Positions 1-4,776 of a stretch of 6,241 nucleotides of DNA are shown here, piece after piece. A program made the translations under genes and the position numbers. Source of the DNA: Cyanobacteria bacterium UBA11153. GTDB taxonomy: Bacteria > Cyanobacteriota > Cyanobacteriia > Cyanobacteriales > Coleofasciculaceae. The notes below the pieces were generated by a model that saw nothing but the letters and a program-made list of their open reading frames with translations, was not told the DNA's origin and did no database searches. The stretch spans positions 34,521 to 40,761 of the forward strand of contig DOIX01000137.1 of assembly GCA_003511885.1 (NCBI GenBank). The letters are read 5' to 3'. How positions within the stretch are numbered: position 1 is the first letter of the stretch; each line of letters begins with the position of its first letter.

Positions 1-55
1 AAAATCAAGGGTTTGAGGAATTGAGAATTTCCTAACTGTCCTGGCGGTTGCTATA
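1..55 (+). repeat. Dispersed repeat unit B, copy 1
   Basis: This stretch matches 1671-1725 without gaps at about 46 of 55 positions, in the same orientation. The best conserved part is the 3' end, CTGGCGGTTGCTATA, identical in both copies. Positions 34-49 (AACTGTCCTGGCGGTT) form an inverted repeat that is perfect in the second copy; here two C-to-T changes turn C-G pairs into G-U pairs, so an RNA hairpin read from the + strand could still form. It lies in non-coding DNA and may extend past the left edge. The family name and wider distribution are not known from this sequence. Confidence 0.75.
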
Positions 56-345
56 TAATGCGGTTTTTAGATCGTTATAATTTTAACTAGGGATAGCTGA
101 ATTAAAGAGAAACTCTTCTGGTTCAATGGTTTGAGGGCTTTTTTTCCCAAAAAAAGTGCCAGGGATAGCTGACGGGCTGACTCAAAATTCTGGTGTTTTG
201 AGAGAAATAATCCAGCTCAAGAAACCAAAACCGTTTCCCGTTCCTCGTTCCCTGCCCTCACCACAAGATTTTTTCAGCAAACCCTAAGTATAGAAAGCGA
301 CTTGGGAGAATACAGATTATGTCGGGGCGAGTTTAGCGAAGATCC
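56..345. other. Gene-free, repeat-rich spacer
   Basis: I see no supportable gene here. The 12-mer AGGGATAGCTGA occurs twice as a direct repeat, at 89-100 and 161-172. Between them, 138-156 is an 8+3+8 inverted repeat (C plus seven T, CCC, seven A plus G). The stretch from about 151 to 197 (AAAAGTGCCAGGGATA, then AAAATTC) resembles the start of repeat unit A as found at 6157-6195, but is much more diverged. TTTTCAGCAAACCCTAA at 271-286 resembles the end of unit C (CAGCAAGCCCTA). The region therefore looks like decayed copies of the repeats seen elsewhere in the window. No clear promoter could be assigned. Confidence 0.6.
138..156. repeat. A/T-tract palindrome (8+3+8)
   Basis: CTTTTTTT, spacer CCC, AAAAAAAG form a perfect inverted repeat. 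A transcript in either direction would give an A:U-rich hairpin, so it could act as a weak bidirectional terminator. There is no gene close upstream on the + strand inside the window and the stem is not GC-rich, so function is uncertain. Confidence 0.5.
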
Positions 346-567
346 TTGTGCTTTTACCAAAAAGTTATCTTTCCCACCCACCCCAATCCTGTATCTATCT
401 ATAGTGCTACTCGCTGGCGTATTTACAGCCAATACCTGGAAGCATTGCTGGCAGCGATCGTCCAGATCAAAAAAATTGTAACTGCACCAGTGGGTACTGC
501 TATAACTGAGTCGCCCAATGCTATTAAATCTCGTTTGACAGGATTTCTAGGCTTTTACAGATCGTAA
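346..567 (+). CDS. Doubtful 73-codon frame ahead of the thioesterase
   Basis: A TTG-initiated frame of 73 codons ends at a TAA that overlaps the ATG of the thioesterase (TAATG at 565-569), an arrangement often seen in translationally coupled genes. The predicted peptide contains a plausible amphipathic stretch (RWRIYSQYLEALLAAIVQI) but no domain I recognise. Against it being real: the start is a TTG with no Shine-Dalgarno sequence, there is no signal peptide or motif, and the first part (about 327-390) has the look of the GC-rich GGGGCGAGTTTAGCGAAGATC intergenic repeats of cyanobacteria (recalled, not verified). It may be a remnant of a longer upstream gene or chance coding. Confidence 0.2.
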   Translation: MCFYQKVIFPTHPNPVSIYSATRWRIYSQYLEALLAAIVQIKKIVTAPVGTAITESPNAIKSRLTGFLGFYRS

Positions 568-1058
568 TGTCAGAACAATCACCAAGATCAGCCCAACTGC
601 CACCAAGCAATCAAATCCAAACTCATTATCTCGCTGCTACTACCGAACACTGGTTTGAATATCATGTCAGAGCTTATCCTCACCACACGGATTATAGTGG
701 TGTTGTCTGGCATGGTGCATACCTCACTTGGATGGAAGAAGCACGAGTTGAATGTCTCCACTCAATTGGGATTAATTATGCCGATTTAGTGGCCTTGGGA
801 TGCGAATTACCAGTGGTAGAACTTTCCTTACGCTATCACCATCCGCTTCAGATGGGTGTAGCAGCAATAGTCAAAACTCGCATGACTCAGATGGAAGGGG
901 TACGAATTAATTGGGATTATCAAATTCAAGCTCCGGATGGAGAGGAACTCTATTTAACTGGTAGGGTGACATTAGTAGCAGTTGACCGGGAAAAAGGCAA
1001 AATTATGCGACAACTTCCACCCAGGATTAAAGATGCGTTAGTGAAGCTTTCGACTTAA
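567..1058 (+). CDS. Acyl-CoA thioesterase, hot-dog fold (4HBT/YbgC-like)
   Basis: This 163-residue protein belongs by sequence to the 4-hydroxybenzoyl-CoA thioesterase-like hot-dog family, which hydrolyses acyl-CoA thioesters in the cytoplasm. After a polar, probably disordered N-terminus (1-28) comes the family signature HHTDYSGVVWHGAYLTWMEEAR (residues 39-60, with the conserved 'H-x-D-x-x-G-x-V' pattern). Asp42 sits at the usual catalytic position, and the following helix is typical of the fold. LPVVELSLRYHHPLQMG (81-97) and the GEELYLTGRVTLVAVD strand (125-140) complete a single domain of normal length. Cyanobacteria use a relative of this family for DHNA-CoA hydrolysis in phylloquinone synthesis, but this sequence is not clearly that enzyme, so the substrate is left open. 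ATG at 567 has no clear Shine-Dalgarno sequence and overlaps the stop of the doubtful frame upstream. A MITE-like element begins 8 bp after the stop. Confidence 0.9.
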   Translation: MSEQSPRSAQLPPSNQIQTHYLAATTEHWFEYHVRAYPHHTDYSGVVWHGAYLTWMEEARVECLHSIGINYADLVALGCELPVVELSLRYHHPLQMGVAAIVKTRMTQMEGVRINWDYQIQAPDGEELYLTGRVTLVAVDREKGKIMRQLPPRIKDALVKLST

Positions 1059-1065
1059 TTCATTT

Positions 1066-1129
1066 GACATCTCCAGAAACTTCCAAACCCTTACGCTATT
1101 TAGATTAAAACCTAGTTTCGGGAGATGTC
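1066..1129 (-). mobile_element. MITE-like element, copy 1 (inverted relative to copy 2)
   Basis: The element is 64 bp long and bounded by 15-bp terminal inverted repeats, GACATCTCCAGAAAC at 1066-1080 and GTTTCGGGAGATGTC at 1115-1129, differing at one position. Read on the - strand, its first 46 bp match copy 2 (2712-2757) at about 41 positions, including the non-terminal interior, so this is one element family and not two chance hairpins. The right flank is TA (1130-1131); the left flank is TT. It has no coding capacity and would need a transposase from elsewhere. It sits 8 bp after the thioesterase stop, where its long hairpin could also end transcription. The assignment to a TA-targeting (IS630/mariner-type) family is inference. 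Confidence 0.75.
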
Positions 1130-1188
1130 TATTTGTGCCATTGCTGCAATCGTTATATATAGGGTTGTACGAGTCGTATATTAAACTT

Positions 1189-1461
1189 ATGATTTGCGAA
1201 TTGTGTGAAAGAGATATAGAATGTTTAACTGTCCATCACCTCATTCCCAAACAAAAGGCGAAAAACAGAAAAGCTGATACTATTCCCACAGCAAATATTT
1301 GTTCAGCCTGTCACCGACAGATTCATTCCCTATTTAACAATACTCAGTTATCCCAGGAGCTAAATTCTTTAGAGAAACTGAAAAACGAACCGAAGATGGA
1401 GAAATTTATCTCCTGGGTGAAGAAACAAAATCCATCCCGACATGTTCGAGTTTATCGTTAA
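1189..1461 (+). CDS. Small stand-alone HNH endonuclease-family protein
   Basis: The 90-residue protein is a compact HNH domain. It has a CELC pair (Cys3, Cys6), TVHHLIP (14-20, His16-His17) and NICSACHRQIH (36/37-46, with Cys38, Cys41, His42, His46). The four cysteines fit a structural zinc site, and the HH plus the final His fit the beta-beta-alpha metal nuclease centre. The C-terminal part (QELNSLEKLKNEPKMEKFIS, then WVKKQNPS) is helical and basic. I recall a conserved family of about this length starting MICELC in cyanobacteria and some other bacteria; its biological role is not known to me. ATG at 1189 is preferred because the Cys pair follows directly. An in-frame GTG at 1135 would add 18 uninformative residues and lies just beyond the MITE-like element. 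No strong Shine-Dalgarno sequence is visible. It could act in DNA repair or restriction, but nothing nearby supports a specific role. Confidence 0.85.
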   Translation: MICELCERDIECLTVHHLIPKQKAKNRKADTIPTANICSACHRQIHSLFNNTQLSQELNSLEKLKNEPKMEKFISWVKKQNPSRHVRVYR

Positions 1462-1479
1462 AACTAATTGGGGTTTGCT

Positions 1480-1510
1480 AAAAAAGTCGGATCGTGAGGA
1501 TGGTTTTTTT
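1480..1510 (+). terminator. Possible weak terminator after the HNH gene
   Basis: An A-run (1480-1485) and a T-run (1504-1510) flank a short ATC...GAT pairing, giving a poor hairpin ending in seven T, 19 to 49 bases after the HNH stop. The stem is mostly A:U with interior mismatches, so this is a weak call. Confidence 0.25.
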
Positions 1511-1515
1511 GTTTG

Positions 1516-1622
1516 TTTTGTGTGGCACAATTTTCCAGTTTCAGTGAAAAATTGTATGAGTTTTGAGGAGTATAACTATTATTCCTGATACTTTTCCCTG
1601 GCTGCTATAGCGCTCGAATCTA
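1516..1622 (+). repeat. Dispersed repeat unit A, copy 1
   Basis: The first 83 bp (1516-1598) align without gaps to the reverse complement of 6154-6236 with 73 identities. Similarity resumes at 1609-1622 (AGCGCTCGAATCTA against AGCACTCGAAGCTA read from 6142 to 6129). The unit contains nested inverted repeats: TTGTG-TGG-CACAA at 1518-1530, and ACAATTTT (1527-1534) with AAAATTGT (1548-1555). It begins 55 bases after the HNH stop and carries no frame. It is a structured intergenic repeat; whether it moves or acts as RNA cannot be told here. Confidence 0.85.
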
Positions 1623-1628
1623 TAGCAA

Positions 1629-1663
1629 GGGACTAGGGGATTGGGGCTAGGGAATAGGGAAGA
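1629..1663 (+). repeat. Degenerate heptamer tandem array (STRR-like)
   Basis: Five consecutive heptamers can be read in phase: GGGACTA, GGGGATT, GGGGCTA, GGGAATA, GGGAAGA. Purine-rich GGGG-type heptamer arrays are known as short tandemly repeated repetitive sequences in filamentous cyanobacteria. Here the array lies between unit A and unit B, inside the stretch that is missing from the other A-C copy at the right end of the window. Confidence 0.7.
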
Positions 1664-1670
1664 AAGTCGT

Positions 1671-1725
1671 AAAATCAATGGTTTCAGGAATCGAGAACGC
1701 CTTAACCGCCCTGGCGGTTGCTATA
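1671..1725 (+). repeat. Dispersed repeat unit B, copy 2
   Basis: This matches 1-55 at about 46 of 55 positions. It contains the perfect inverted repeat AACCGCC-CT-GGCGGTT at 1704-1719, the most GC-rich hairpin in the area. It lies about 120 bp downstream (3') of the membrane-protein gene on the opposite strand, where it could serve as a transcription end signal, though without a T-run. Confidence 0.75.
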
Positions 1726-1731
1726 ATTGCA

Positions 1732-1763
1732 GTCAAGGAGAAAGATTTATACAGCAAGCCCTA
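1732..1763 (+). repeat. Dispersed repeat unit C, copy 1
   Basis: These 32 bp match the reverse complement of 6091-6122 at 28 positions. GTCAAGG at the left and 17 bases ending in CAGCAAGCCCTA at the right are identical. The order A then C is the same in both places, so units A and C seem to belong to one larger repeat. Confidence 0.7.
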
Positions 1764-1797
1764 GTTGATGTCTTAATCGATGTGTTTGCTCAAATCC

Positions 1798-1811
1798 TTC
1801 CCCATTCCCCA
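1798..1811 (-). repeat. Two tandem heptamers TTCCCCA
   Basis: TTCCCCA is repeated exactly twice, equal to TGGGGAA on the - strand and similar in type to the array at 1629-1663 but in opposite orientation. It lies 34 bp downstream of the membrane-protein stop. It is short, so chance cannot be excluded. Confidence 0.4.
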
Positions 1812-1844
1812 CTTACGATTTCTCATATCCAAAACCGCAATCTT

Positions 1845-2480
1845 CTATCTTTCATATTCCACATAGTCAATTTGCCTTTCTTCTAGATCGGGTGACATCA
1901 CCTCAGTCCGTCGTCTGGGTGGCAGGGAATGAGTCATACTGTTATAAGGGTGGGGCATGACTACTGTGGTTCGGGCAGGACGCTGTTGTCGGGACATAAC
2001 AGCCAGTAACCCGACAACGACAACCCCACCACTAATGGTTACCGCCATACCTCCTAGTCCCCAAACTAGACCAGAAATTATAGAGTTTTGTTGGGGATTG
2101 CCGTTTGGGGGTGGTGCAGCGGCAATTTGAGAGGGGACGCTACCATCAGTTTGTCCGGTGAGATTTTCGATAATTGCCTGCTGTTTTTGGACTTGGGCTT
2201 TGAGCTGTTCGGTTTCAGCGCGTTGCTTATCCACCATAGCTCTCAAACTATCCATAGTCACTAACCCCGATTCATTGCCTGGTGAAGCTGGTGCTGTTGG
2301 AGTTGGGGAGGGGAAGTTATTGTTGTATGGATATTGGCTATATGGATTGGTTGGTGAGATTTGTGGGGGTTGATTGGCAGGTAAACCGACCACACCCAAA
2401 CCATTTCCTCCTCTCATCATAAAGAGAACTGCTACTCCGGCAACGGCTGCACCCGTTAGAAATGCCATACCATCACTCAT
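1845..2480 (-). CDS. Conserved-type membrane protein with two helices and a coiled coil
   Basis: I do not recognise a named family. The 211-residue protein has a first hydrophobic segment at about 5-22 (AFLTGAAVAGVAVLFMM) followed by Arg23. Then come a Pro/Asn/Tyr/Ser-rich linker (34-68), a charged heptad-like helix likely to form a coiled coil (about 76-108, rich in Lys, Gln and Glu), a second Pro/Asn/Gln linker (112-133), and a strong transmembrane segment (about 137-162, rich in Gly and Val). The tail starts basic (RQQRPAR, PPRRR) and ends acidic (DLEERQIDYVEYE). The positive tail suggests a cytoplasmic C-terminus, which would place the linker and coiled coil outside the membrane if both segments span it. 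The first segment lacks a signal-peptidase site and basic N-region, so it is more likely an anchor than a cleaved signal. The start is well supported by an AGGAGGT five bases upstream. It is probably transcribed alone. Confidence 0.75.
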   Translation of the reverse strand: MSDGMAFLTGAAVAGVAVLFMMRGGNGLGVVGLPANQPPQISPTNPYSQYPYNNNFPSPTPTAPASPGNESGLVTMDSLRAMVDKQRAETEQLKAQVQKQQAIIENLTGQTDGSVPSQIAAAPPPNGNPQQNSIISGLVWGLGGMAVTISGGVVVVGLLAVMSRQQRPARTTVVMPHPYNSMTHSLPPRRRTEVMSPDLEERQIDYVEYER

Positions 2481-2485
2481 CTTTT

Positions 2486-2492
2486 ACCTCCT
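2486..2492 (-). promoter_or_regulatory. Strong Shine-Dalgarno site of the membrane-protein gene
   Basis: Read on the - strand, AGGAGGT lies five bases before the ATG at 2480-2478. It is the best ribosome binding site in the window and fixes the start codon. Confidence 0.85.
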
Positions 2493-2534
2493 AACTCAAA
2501 CTGGATCTTAATTTCTGCACTACTAATTCTCATC

Positions 2535-2564
2535 AGAATAAAATTCTCTGTATTTAGGGATCAA
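2535..2564 (-). promoter_or_regulatory. Candidate sigma70-type promoter for the membrane-protein gene
   Basis: On the - strand, TTGATC (2564-2559) and TATTCT (2540-2535) are separated by 18 bp. This would place transcription start near 2528 and give a leader of roughly 50 bases. The match is moderate and the surrounding DNA is AT-rich. Confidence 0.35.
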
Positions 2565-3083
2565 CAAAATTTAGTTAAATCTCAGCATAAGTTTCTAAGA
2601 TTGGTTGTTTGATGATTTTAGCTCAGATTCTACTCTCTTAAGTGTCACGCTATGGATTTGGGGGGATGGGGAACAGGAAAACTGCTTTTCTGGAGTAAGT
2701 TGTTCTAATTAGACATCTCCAGAAACTAGGTTTTCATCTAGACAGGGTAAGGGTTTGACATTATTTTTTGGAGATGTCTATTGAATACATCCGCTTGATA
2801 GCTCCGCCTGGATCCGCTATCCAAATATTTAAGTGGATTTAAACTATTCTGTCAAACGGGGATCGACTAGGTGGGGGAAGAGAGTTTTGCAGCTGTTTTC
2901 AGTACATCGATTTTCCTGCCTGCCCGATCCTGAGTGACCGTTGATTAGCCCCTTCTTAGCGCAATACATCTTCCTGACCAAGACCCGAGCAAAGTCTTTG
3001 GCAGTCTGTAATTCCGAACCAATGAGATCCTGATGAAAATGATTCTACCAAGACCTCATGGAAGCTCTTCGCCTCGGTCTTTT
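2565..3083. other. Spacer between the membrane-protein gene and murF
   Basis: No convincing gene is present. Besides the MITE-like copy at 2712-2778, the sequence holds a small inverted repeat GATAGC/GCTATC (2797-2802 and 2816-2821) overlapping a direct repeat ATCCGCT (2789-2795 and 2812-2818). Near the 3' end of murF there are short complementary motifs (ACCAAGACC at 3047-3055 and CGGTCTT at 3074-3080) that could pair in the murF transcript, but no T-run follows on the - strand, so I do not call a terminator. The - strand is open for 66 codons at 2847-3044 without a plausible start or motif. Confidence 0.55.
2712..2778 (+). mobile_element. MITE-like element, copy 2
   Basis: This is a 67-bp element with ends GACATCTCC and GGAGATGTC (nine bases perfect; the match extends to about 13 of 14 towards the inside). 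It is flanked on both sides by TA (2710-2711 and 2779-2780), as expected for an insertion that duplicates a TA target. The interior CTAGGTTTT and GTAAGGGTTTG are shared with the inverted copy at 1066-1129. It has no coding capacity. It lies about 230 bp upstream of the membrane-protein start, in a spacer that otherwise holds no gene. Confidence 0.8.
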
Positions 3084-4433
3084 CTAGAAACGCAGTCGAT
3101 CGATAACCCGATCTAAACCAACGGATCTTGATGCTTTAAATAATACGCGATCGCCCCTTTCCAGAAATGTCTGGAGATATTGCAATAGATCCTCGTGAGA
3201 ATCAAAGCACTCTGTAGGTACGGTACTGACACCTCTGGCGATAGGTTTGGCTTCTGGATCGTCCAGGGTAACCAATAAAGCATCCAGATGCAATTCCTCG
3301 ACTGTCTCTCCGACTTCTTGATGAAATTGGTGCGATCGCGCTCCTAATTCTTTCATTGCTCCTAAAACGGCAATATGCCGCTTCCCTGGGGTTTCGGATA
3401 ACAGTTGGAGAGCTGCTTTCATCGATTCTAATCCAGCATTGTAGGTTTCATCCAGAATGAGGATATCGTTTCCTAACTCGTAGCGCTGCGATCGCCCTGC
3501 GGGCATTTCTACCAATACACTTTCTGTGAATTTTGTCAAGTCTAGATCGAGAATTTTGGCGACGGCTAGGGCTGCTAAATAGTTGAGGGCGTTATGCTTG
3601 CCCGGTAAAGGAAGCGGAAATTCCATCCCATCTACCTCAATGGTATCTGGAGCGATTAAGTGCCCTTGTAAATCTCCACCCTCCAGACCAAAGGAGACAG
3701 TTTGTCCCTGCCAAACTGTTGCCGCAGTTTCCATCAAAAGATGATTATCGTGATTGATTACGGCTACGCTAGTCTTAGGCATTTCTGCTAATAACTCGCA
3801 TTTAGCCTTAGCGATCGCTTCTTCGGAACCCAAGATCCCGATATGAGCCGTTCCGACATTGGTAATTACCCCCACAGTAGGATGAGCAATGCGAGTTAAT
3901 TCAGCAATTTGTCCGACACCCCGCATTGCCATTTCAATGACAGCATAATCATGTTCCGAGCTTAATCCCAGTAAGGTTTTGGGCACGCCAATCTCATTAT
4001 TATAGTTACCCTGAGTTTTCAGGACATTGCCCTGCGTCCCCAAAACAGCAGCAAGTAACTCCTTAGTCGTAGTTTTACCAGCCGAGCCAGTGACAGCCAC
4101 CACTGGGATATTAAAGCGATCGCGCCAGAAGCGAGCAATTTCCTGATATGCCGCCAGAGTATTATCCACTTGGAGTTGAGGAATATCGTCAAACTCCTTG
4201 CCAATACTCCGTTCCGTAATCGCTGCGATCGCCCCTTTCTCAATTGCCAACCTGACATACTCATGTCCGTCAAACTGAAGTCCACGCAATGCCAAGAAAA
4301 CTTCACCTGGCTTGAGGGTGCGGGTATCCGTAGAAATACCCGGGAACAAAGTCCCTGCCAATCGATCTGATAAATTGATGGGGACAGCGTTAAGAATGTC
4401 AAGTAAATCGATCGCAGAAAGCTGACCAGCCAT
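3084..4433 (-). CDS. murF: MurF, UDP-MurNAc-tripeptide--D-Ala-D-Ala ligase
   Basis: MurF is the cytoplasmic Mur ligase that adds D-Ala-D-Ala to the UDP-MurNAc-tripeptide using ATP, the last cytoplasmic step of the UDP-MurNAc-pentapeptide. The 449 residues match the usual full length. The N-terminal uridine-nucleotide domain (about 1-105) shows GISTDTRTLKPGEVFLALRG (32-51). The central ATPase domain has the P-loop VTGSAGKTTTKE (114-125), NYNNEIGVP (143-151), EMAMRGVGQIAELT (167-180) and TNVGTAHIGILGS (191-203). The GKHNALNYLAA helix (278-288) and the C-terminal domain with DETYNAGLESMKAAL (328-342), LGAMKELG (357-364) and KASRSVGLDRVID (433-445) are intact. Asn332-Ala-Gly replaces the more common YNANP pattern, a minor variation. 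Six HIP1 octamers lie inside the gene. ATG at 4433 gives the right N-terminus, though only a weak AGG precedes it. It stands alone here, divergent from the gene at 4777. Confidence 0.97.
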   Translation of the reverse strand: MAGQLSAIDLLDILNAVPINLSDRLAGTLFPGISTDTRTLKPGEVFLALRGLQFDGHEYVRLAIEKGAIAAITERSIGKEFDDIPQLQVDNTLAAYQEIARFWRDRFNIPVVAVTGSAGKTTTKELLAAVLGTQGNVLKTQGNYNNEIGVPKTLLGLSSEHDYAVIEMAMRGVGQIAELTRIAHPTVGVITNVGTAHIGILGSEEAIAKAKCELLAEMPKTSVAVINHDNHLLMETAATVWQGQTVSFGLEGGDLQGHLIAPDTIEVDGMEFPLPLPGKHNALNYLAALAVAKILDLDLTKFTESVLVEMPAGRSQRYELGNDILILDETYNAGLESMKAALQLLSETPGKRHIAVLGAMKELGARSHQFHQEVGETVEELHLDALLVTLDDPEAKPIARGVSTVPTECFDSHEDLLQYLQTFLERGDRVLFKASRSVGLDRVIDRLRF

Positions 4434-4559
4434 AAGCCTATACTGTTTGAGCGTAAATAAATGATGCTTTTTCTGAATAAATCTTCACAATACAGAATAG
4501 AAGGAGGTTAAAACAGGCACTTTACTGAATCTTTACAATTCTATCTCAATCTTCCTACT

Positions 4560-4580
4560 CTCGATCCAGATGGGATCGAG
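4560..4580 (+). other. Hairpin 1 in the divergent spacer
   Basis: CTCGATCC (4560-4567) and GGATCGAG (4573-4580) form a perfect 8-bp stem with a 5-base loop. No T-run follows, so it is not a typical intrinsic terminator. It could be an operator for a dimeric regulator or part of a structured leader. Confidence 0.5.
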
Positions 4581-4628
4581 TATGCTTTAGAAAGAGAGTA
4601 ATTCTCTAAATTTTCAAAAATGAGCCTT

Positions 4629-4649
4629 ATGCCCTTGGAGAGAGGGCAT
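4629..4649 (+). other. Hairpin 2 in the divergent spacer
   Basis: ATGCCCT (4629-4635) and AGGGCAT (4643-4649) form a perfect 7-bp stem with a 7-base loop. It lies within a 34-codon frame (4620-4724) that lacks a ribosome binding site, so the structure seems more notable than the frame. Confidence 0.5.
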
Positions 4650-4675
4650 CAGGTTGTGGTGCATCTGAATGTTAG

Positions 4676-4689
4676 CTGTCTCAGGACAG
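4676..4689 (+). other. Hairpin 3 in the divergent spacer
   Basis: CTGTC (4676-4680) and GACAG (4685-4689) form a 5-bp stem with the loop TCAG. Short and possibly by chance, but it continues the series of hairpins towards the start at 4777. Confidence 0.35.
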
Positions 4690-4762
4690 AGCAGGTTAAA
4701 TTAAAACTGAAATCTGGCAATTGACAAAGAGCAAATCCATATTAGCCCTAGGATTTGTGCTT

Positions 4763-4767
4763 GGGAG
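4763..4767 (+). promoter_or_regulatory. Shine-Dalgarno site of the gene at 4777
   Basis: GGGAG lies nine bases before the ATG at 4777, a reasonable ribosome binding site that supports this start. Confidence 0.6.
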
Positions 4768-4776
4768 CATATTAAA

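Larger units (their letters stand above)
4434..4776. other. Divergent intergenic region with three hairpins
   Basis: This spacer must hold the promoters of murF (-) and of the gene at 4777 (+). It contains three successive perfect stems in the orientation leading to 4777, described separately. TTGACA at 4721-4726 equals the consensus -35 box, but no good -10 lies 16-18 bp downstream. An AAGGAGG at 4501-4507 has no start codon at the right distance. TATTCT on the - strand at 4499-4494 could be a -10 for murF, but no matching -35 is visible. No promoter is therefore called with confidence. Confidence 0.6.

Noticed and set aside
1135..1188. GTG start giving an 18-residue extension of the HNH protein
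   Set aside because: The extension has no family features, begins just beyond the MITE-like element, and the domain starts directly at Met of MICELC.
1641..1886. 81-codon + strand frame
   Set aside because: It is built from heptamers and repeat units B and C, then runs antisense into the end of the membrane-protein gene; no motif or ribosome binding site.
2847..3044. 66-codon open stretch on the - strand downstream of murF, considered as a gene relic
   Set aside because: No start near its beginning, no recognisable domain, and an open stretch of this length is not unusual by chance when six frames are scanned.
4019..4402. 127-codon - strand frame inside murF
   Set aside because: It overlaps murF in another frame, and murF is strongly supported over its whole length.
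4620..4724. 34-codon frame ahead of the 426-residue gene, considered as a leader peptide
   Set aside because: No Shine-Dalgarno sequence, no run of regulatory codons, and it overlaps the hairpins without a clear attenuator layout.
4721..4749. TTGACA as a promoter for the gene at 4777
   Set aside because: The -35 is perfect, but no acceptable -10 hexamer lies 16-18 bp downstream; the best AT-rich candidates are at 13 or 22 bp.
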